A stretch of DNA of 64,000 nt from Pseudescherichia sp031998825 (GTDB taxonomy: Bacteria; Pseudomonadota; Gammaproteobacteria; Enterobacterales; Enterobacteriaceae), in the NCBI RefSeq assembly GCF_031998825.1, contig NZ_DAMACX010000021.1, forward strand, positions 1-64,000, read 5' to 3'. Below the pieces are notes generated by a model, which ran no database searches, had not been told where the DNA came from, and worked only from the letters and a program-made list of their open reading frames with translations. The translations under genes and the position numbers were made by a program. How positions within the stretch are numbered: position 1 is the stretch's first letter; each line of letters starts with the position of its first letter. This document shows positions 61,271 to 64,000 of the stretch, piece by piece.

Positions 61271-61604
61271 TGAGCAATCCCCTGAGTCAGTCAAGCAACT
61301 AATAATACTTGCGTGTGATTTACAAAACTCGTCGATTCTAAAGCATAAAATGCCAAAAGGTTAATAAACTTTTTGCATCACAGCGCTATTTCGTTAGCAA
61401 GCGCAAAAAAAAGCACCGTTTATCCATTTTTAATGCTCACGAGATGAGCAGTTGTGAAGCCAAAACGCTAAGCAGCACAATTTTTACGGCAACTTTACCC
61501 TTCAGACGATAAACTAACGGTTGGTGAACAAAATGTTATTTTACCCGCTGGTGTGAAAAGCTAGAATGTCACATCACGCCGTAAGAAGTTAAGGAAGCAA
61601 GACA
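61271..61604. promoter_or_regulatory. Divergent mepH/grxD upstream region
   Basis: This 334-base gap holds the promoters of mepH (minus) and grxD (plus). No other gene or strong structured element was recognised. AGGAAGC precedes grxD. Confidence 0.6.
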
Positions 61605-61952
61605 ATGAGCACAACCGTAGAGAAAATTCAGCAGCAGATCGCTGAAAACCCGATCCTTCTGTATATGAAAGGCTCCCCTAAACTGCCAAGCTGCGGCTTC
61701 TCCGCCCAGGCGGTGCAGGTGCTCTCCGCCTGTGGCGAGCGTTTTGCCTATGTTGATATCCTGCAGAACCCGGATATCCGCGCTGAGCTGCCAAAATACG
61801 CTAACTGGCCGACCTTCCCGCAGCTGTGGGTAGACGGCGAACTGGTTGGCGGCTGCGATATCATCATCGAGATGTACCAGCGCGGTGAGCTGCAGTCCCT
61901 GATCAAAGAGACGGCGGCGAAGCACAAAACGGAAGAGCCTGACGCAGAGTAA
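61605..61952 (+). CDS. grxD: Monothiol glutaredoxin Grx4
   Basis: A 115-residue CGFS-type glutaredoxin that binds a [2Fe-2S] cluster with glutathione and works with BolA in Fe-S trafficking and iron sensing. The active-site Cys30 lies in LPSCGFSAQA. The glutathione-binding TFPQLWVDGELVGGCDI is conserved. It is followed by a bidirectional terminator shared with rnt. Confidence 0.97.
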   Translation: MSTTVEKIQQQIAENPILLYMKGSPKLPSCGFSAQAVQVLSACGERFAYVDILQNPDIRAELPKYANWPTFPQLWVDGELVGGCDIIIEMYQRGELQSLIKETAAKHKTEEPDAE

Positions 61953-61970
61953 GCGTTTCGCACCGTATAA

Positions 61971-61999
61971 AAAAAGCCGCTCAATCGAGCGGCTTTTTT
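61971..61999. terminator. Bidirectional terminator between grxD and rnt
   Basis: A 12-bp perfect stem (AAAAAGCCGCTC / GAGCGGCTTTTT) with an AATC loop between convergent genes. Confidence 0.93.
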
Positions 62000-62014
62000 G
62001 TTTTACGGGCGGCG

Positions 62015-62665
62015 TTATGCCTCGTCAGCGACAATCGGCAGCGGCCAGCCGCCGAGTCGTTTCCAGCGGTTGACGATTTCACAGAACAGCAGGGCGGTCT
62101 GTTGCGTATCGTACAGCGCGGAGTGGGCCTGGGTGCTGTCAAACGGCAAGCCGGCGGCGGCACAGGCTTTTGACAAGACGGTTTGTCCCAGCGCCAGCCC
62201 GCTCAGGGCGGCGGTATCAAAAGTCACGAAAGGGTGGAACGGGTTACGCTTGAGCGAGGCACGTTCAGCCGCGGCCATCATAAAGCCGTGATCGAATGTG
62301 GCATTGTGAGCCACCATAATGGCGCGGTTGCAGCCAGAGTCTTTGATTCCTTTGCGCACCATTTTGAAGATCGCGTGCAGCGCATCGTATTCACTGACCG
62401 CCTCGCGCAGCGGGTCGCTGGGATCGATACCGTTGAACGCCAGCGCCTCAGGCACCAGGTTGGCCCCTTCAAAGGGTGCAACCTGGAAGTGAAGGGTGCT
62501 GTCCGGCATCAGCCAGCCGTCGTTATCCATTTTTAGCGTTATGGCGGCAATGTCCAGTAGCGCATCGGTTTTGGCATTAAACCCGGCGGTTTCAACATCA
62601 ATCACGACAGGGTAAAAACCACGGAAACGGTCGCAAAGACCGGTGAGCTGTGCGTTATCGGACAT
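62015..62665 (-). CDS. rnt: Ribonuclease T
   Basis: A 216-residue DEDDh 3'-5' exonuclease that trims tRNA and 5S/23S rRNA ends and turns over tRNA CCA termini. Exo I is FYPVVIDVETAGFNAKTDAL (residues about 18-37, Asp23 and Glu25). Exo II includes MVAHNATFDHGFMMAA, and Exo III the region AHSALYDTQQTA. It is convergent with grxD, as in E. coli. Confidence 0.96.
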   Translation of the reverse strand: MSDNAQLTGLCDRFRGFYPVVIDVETAGFNAKTDALLDIAAITLKMDNDGWLMPDSTLHFQVAPFEGANLVPEALAFNGIDPSDPLREAVSEYDALHAIFKMVRKGIKDSGCNRAIMVAHNATFDHGFMMAAAERASLKRNPFHPFVTFDTAALSGLALGQTVLSKACAAAGLPFDSTQAHSALYDTQQTALLFCEIVNRWKRLGGWPLPIVADEA

Positions 62666-62734
62666 AGGATCTCTTAATACAGGAAAAAGCAGCGCGCATT
62701 ATGGCAAACTTTGGGTAGGGATTGTATAGCACAG

Positions 62735-62763
62735 ATGAAACAACGGGCGCAGAAAGCGCCCGT
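62735..62763 (-). terminator. Terminator of gloA
   Basis: An 8-bp GC-rich stem (ACGGGCGC / GCGCCCGT) with TGTTTC on the minus strand, directly after the gloA stop. Confidence 0.75.
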
Positions 62764-62768
62764 AGAGA

Positions 62769-63176
62769 TCAGTTACCCAGGCCGCGGCCTGCGTCTTTCT
62801 CTTCGATCAGTTCGATTTTATAACCGTCTGGATCTTCAACAAAAGCGATAACGGTGGTGCCGCCTTTAACCGGACCGGCTTCGCGGGTCACATTACCGCC
62901 GTTCTGACGAATACGCTCGCAGGCTTCTGCTGCGTTCTCCACGCTCAGGGCAATATGACCATAGGCGGTGCCCAGCTCGTAGCTATCTACGTCCCAGTTA
63001 TAGGTCAGCTCAATCACCGCTTCGTCGCTCTCCGGGCCGTAGCCAACGAAGGCCAGCGAGTACTTATATTCGGTGTTTTCGCTGGTGCGCAGCAGCTGCA
63101 TACCCAGAACCTTGGTATAGAACTCAATGGAGCGTTGCAGGTCGCCAACGCGCAGCATGGTGTGAAGTAAGCGCAT
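62769..63176 (-). CDS. gloA: Lactoylglutathione lyase (glyoxalase I)
   Basis: A 135-residue nickel enzyme that isomerises the methylglyoxal-glutathione hemithioacetal to S-lactoylglutathione, the first step of methylglyoxal detoxification. All four metal ligands are present at the E. coli positions: His5, Glu56, His74 and Glu122. It lies downstream of nemA on the same strand, as in E. coli where the two form a detoxification unit. Confidence 0.97.
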   Translation of the reverse strand: MRLLHTMLRVGDLQRSIEFYTKVLGMQLLRTSENTEYKYSLAFVGYGPESDEAVIELTYNWDVDSYELGTAYGHIALSVENAAEACERIRQNGGNVTREAGPVKGGTTVIAFVEDPDGYKIELIEEKDAGRGLGN

Positions 63177-63279
63177 AATATCCTCTTTCGTTTTTTTGCT
63201 CAGGCATTTAAGTCATAACGTCTATTTTAGTATAGCGGCGGATCCCTGCCGCTATCAATGCCAGTGACGGCGTACCCGG

Positions 63280-64000
63280 TTACAGCGTCGGGTAGTCAGT
63301 ATAGCCTTCCGCGCCGCCGCCGTAGAAGCTCTCTGGGCGCTGCGGGTTCAGCTCGGCTTTGCGCTGCAGGCGCTCGACCAGGTCCGGGTTAGCAATGTAG
63401 TCGCGACCAAAGGCCACCGCGTCGATCAACCCTTTAGCGATCAGTTCTTCTGCTTTTTCTGGCGTATAGGCACCGGCACCGACGATCGGGCCGTGGAAGC
63501 GCGCGCGCACTTTTTCACGGAACTCGTCGGTGTAGGGCTGGCCACCGGCCCAGTCCGGCTCGGAGAGGTGCAGATAGGCGATGCCGCGTTTAGCTAACTC
63601 TTCGATCAGGTAGAGCGCATCCGCCTCTTCATTGTCACCGTTGTCGGTGTTCTGGAAAGTACCGATCGGTGAAAGACGGATGCCGATACGCTCCGCGCTC
63701 CACTCTTTGCTTACGGCGTCGACCACTTCCAGCACTAGGCGGGCGCGATTCTCGGCGCTGCCGCCGTACTCATCGGTACGATGGTTAGCTGACGGGGAGA
63801 GGAACTGGTGCAGCAGGTAGCCGTGGGCGGAGTGCAGCTCCACCAGGTCGAAACCGGCTTCGCGGGCGTTAGCTACCGCCTGGCGGAAGTCGTCAACGAT
63901 GCCTGGGATCTCGCTAATATCCAGCGCGCGAGGCGTAGAGGTATCGACACGGATCGAGTTGCCATTTTCGTCACGCAGCGAGGTGCGGGTCCCTGCGTTA
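63280..64000 (-). CDS. nemA: N-ethylmaleimide reductase, C-terminal two thirds
   Basis: An Old Yellow Enzyme-family FMN oxidoreductase that reduces N-ethylmaleimide, nitro compounds and other electrophiles. The frame is open from the window edge (NAGTRTSLRDENG) to the stop, about 240 codons, with the OYE signature VELHSAHGYLLHQFLSPSAN and the FMN-binding region GPIVGAGAYTP; it ends YTDYPTL. The N-terminal third, about 125 residues, lies beyond the window. In E. coli nemA is repressed by NemR, encoded upstream. Confidence 0.95.
   Translation of the reverse strand, partial: NAGTRTSLRDENGNSIRVDTSTPRALDISEIPGIVDDFRQAVANAREAGFDLVELHSAHGYLLHQFLSPSANHRTDEYGGSAENRARLVLEVVDAVSKEWSAERIGIRLSPIGTFQNTDNGDNEEADALYLIEELAKRGIAYLHLSEPDWAGGQPYTDEFREKVRARFHGPIVGAGAYTPEKAEELIAKGLIDAVAFGRDYIANPDLVERLQRKAELNPQRPESFYGGGAEGYTDYPTL

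Noticed and set aside
60386..61364. Plus-strand frames of 206 and 159 codons opposite mepH
   Set aside because: They mirror the Lys/Ser-rich linker and catalytic domain of mepH and have no ribosome site.

Overview
The window is chromosomal DNA from a member of the Enterobacteriaceae close to Escherichia, Enterobacter and Kosakonia. Almost every housekeeping gene matches its E. coli counterpart in length, motifs and order. The genus cannot be fixed from the sequence alone.

Layout. 1-14.4 kb carries the end of rplT, the pheM leader with its attenuator, pheST, ihfA, the btuC-btuE-btuD-nlpC vitamin B12 block, the ydiV regulator, selO, aroH with a TrpR operator, ppsR and ppsA. 14.5-22.6 kb holds an unnamed membrane protein, the RprA small RNA, ydiK, ydiJ, menI, an lpxP-type acyltransferase, a small membrane protein behind a good Fur box, and a broken or oddly started zinc-ribbon ORF. 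23.1-32 kb holds the sufABCDSE Fe-S assembly operon, ldtE, lpp and pykF.

32-51 kb is the accessory part. It begins with a LysR-type regulator divergent from two overlapping small membrane proteins that look like a phage-type holin pair, followed by an unknown 208-residue protein and a GNAT acetyltransferase. Two identical tRNA-Asn genes in inverted orientation then flank yeeO, followed by amn; in E. coli K-12 this block lies elsewhere. On the minus strand there is also a family of beta-rich proteins: one at 35.9-37.3 kb and a four-gene array at 43.7-51.0 kb. Three of them share a module of about 220 residues that starts with a beta-gamma-crystallin-like motif. Others carry Ig-like (Big) domains, RCC1-like repeats or a halovibrin-like domain. 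Only the last gene of the array has a recognisable signal peptide. This family is the strongest candidate for something undescribed.

51.3-64 kb returns to conserved synteny: two tRNA-Val(GAC) genes, mdtK, ribC, cfa, ydhC/ydhB, purR with its own operator, ynhF, ydhP, mepH, grxD, rnt, gloA and the 3' part of nemA.

The core genes serve translation, B12 uptake, Fe-S assembly, glycolysis/gluconeogenesis switching (ppsA, ppsR, pykF with Cra-like sites), envelope integrity (lpp, ldtE, mepH, nlpC, cfa, lpxP) and detoxification (btuE, gloA, nemA, grxD). No CRISPR array, insertion sequence or complete prophage was seen.
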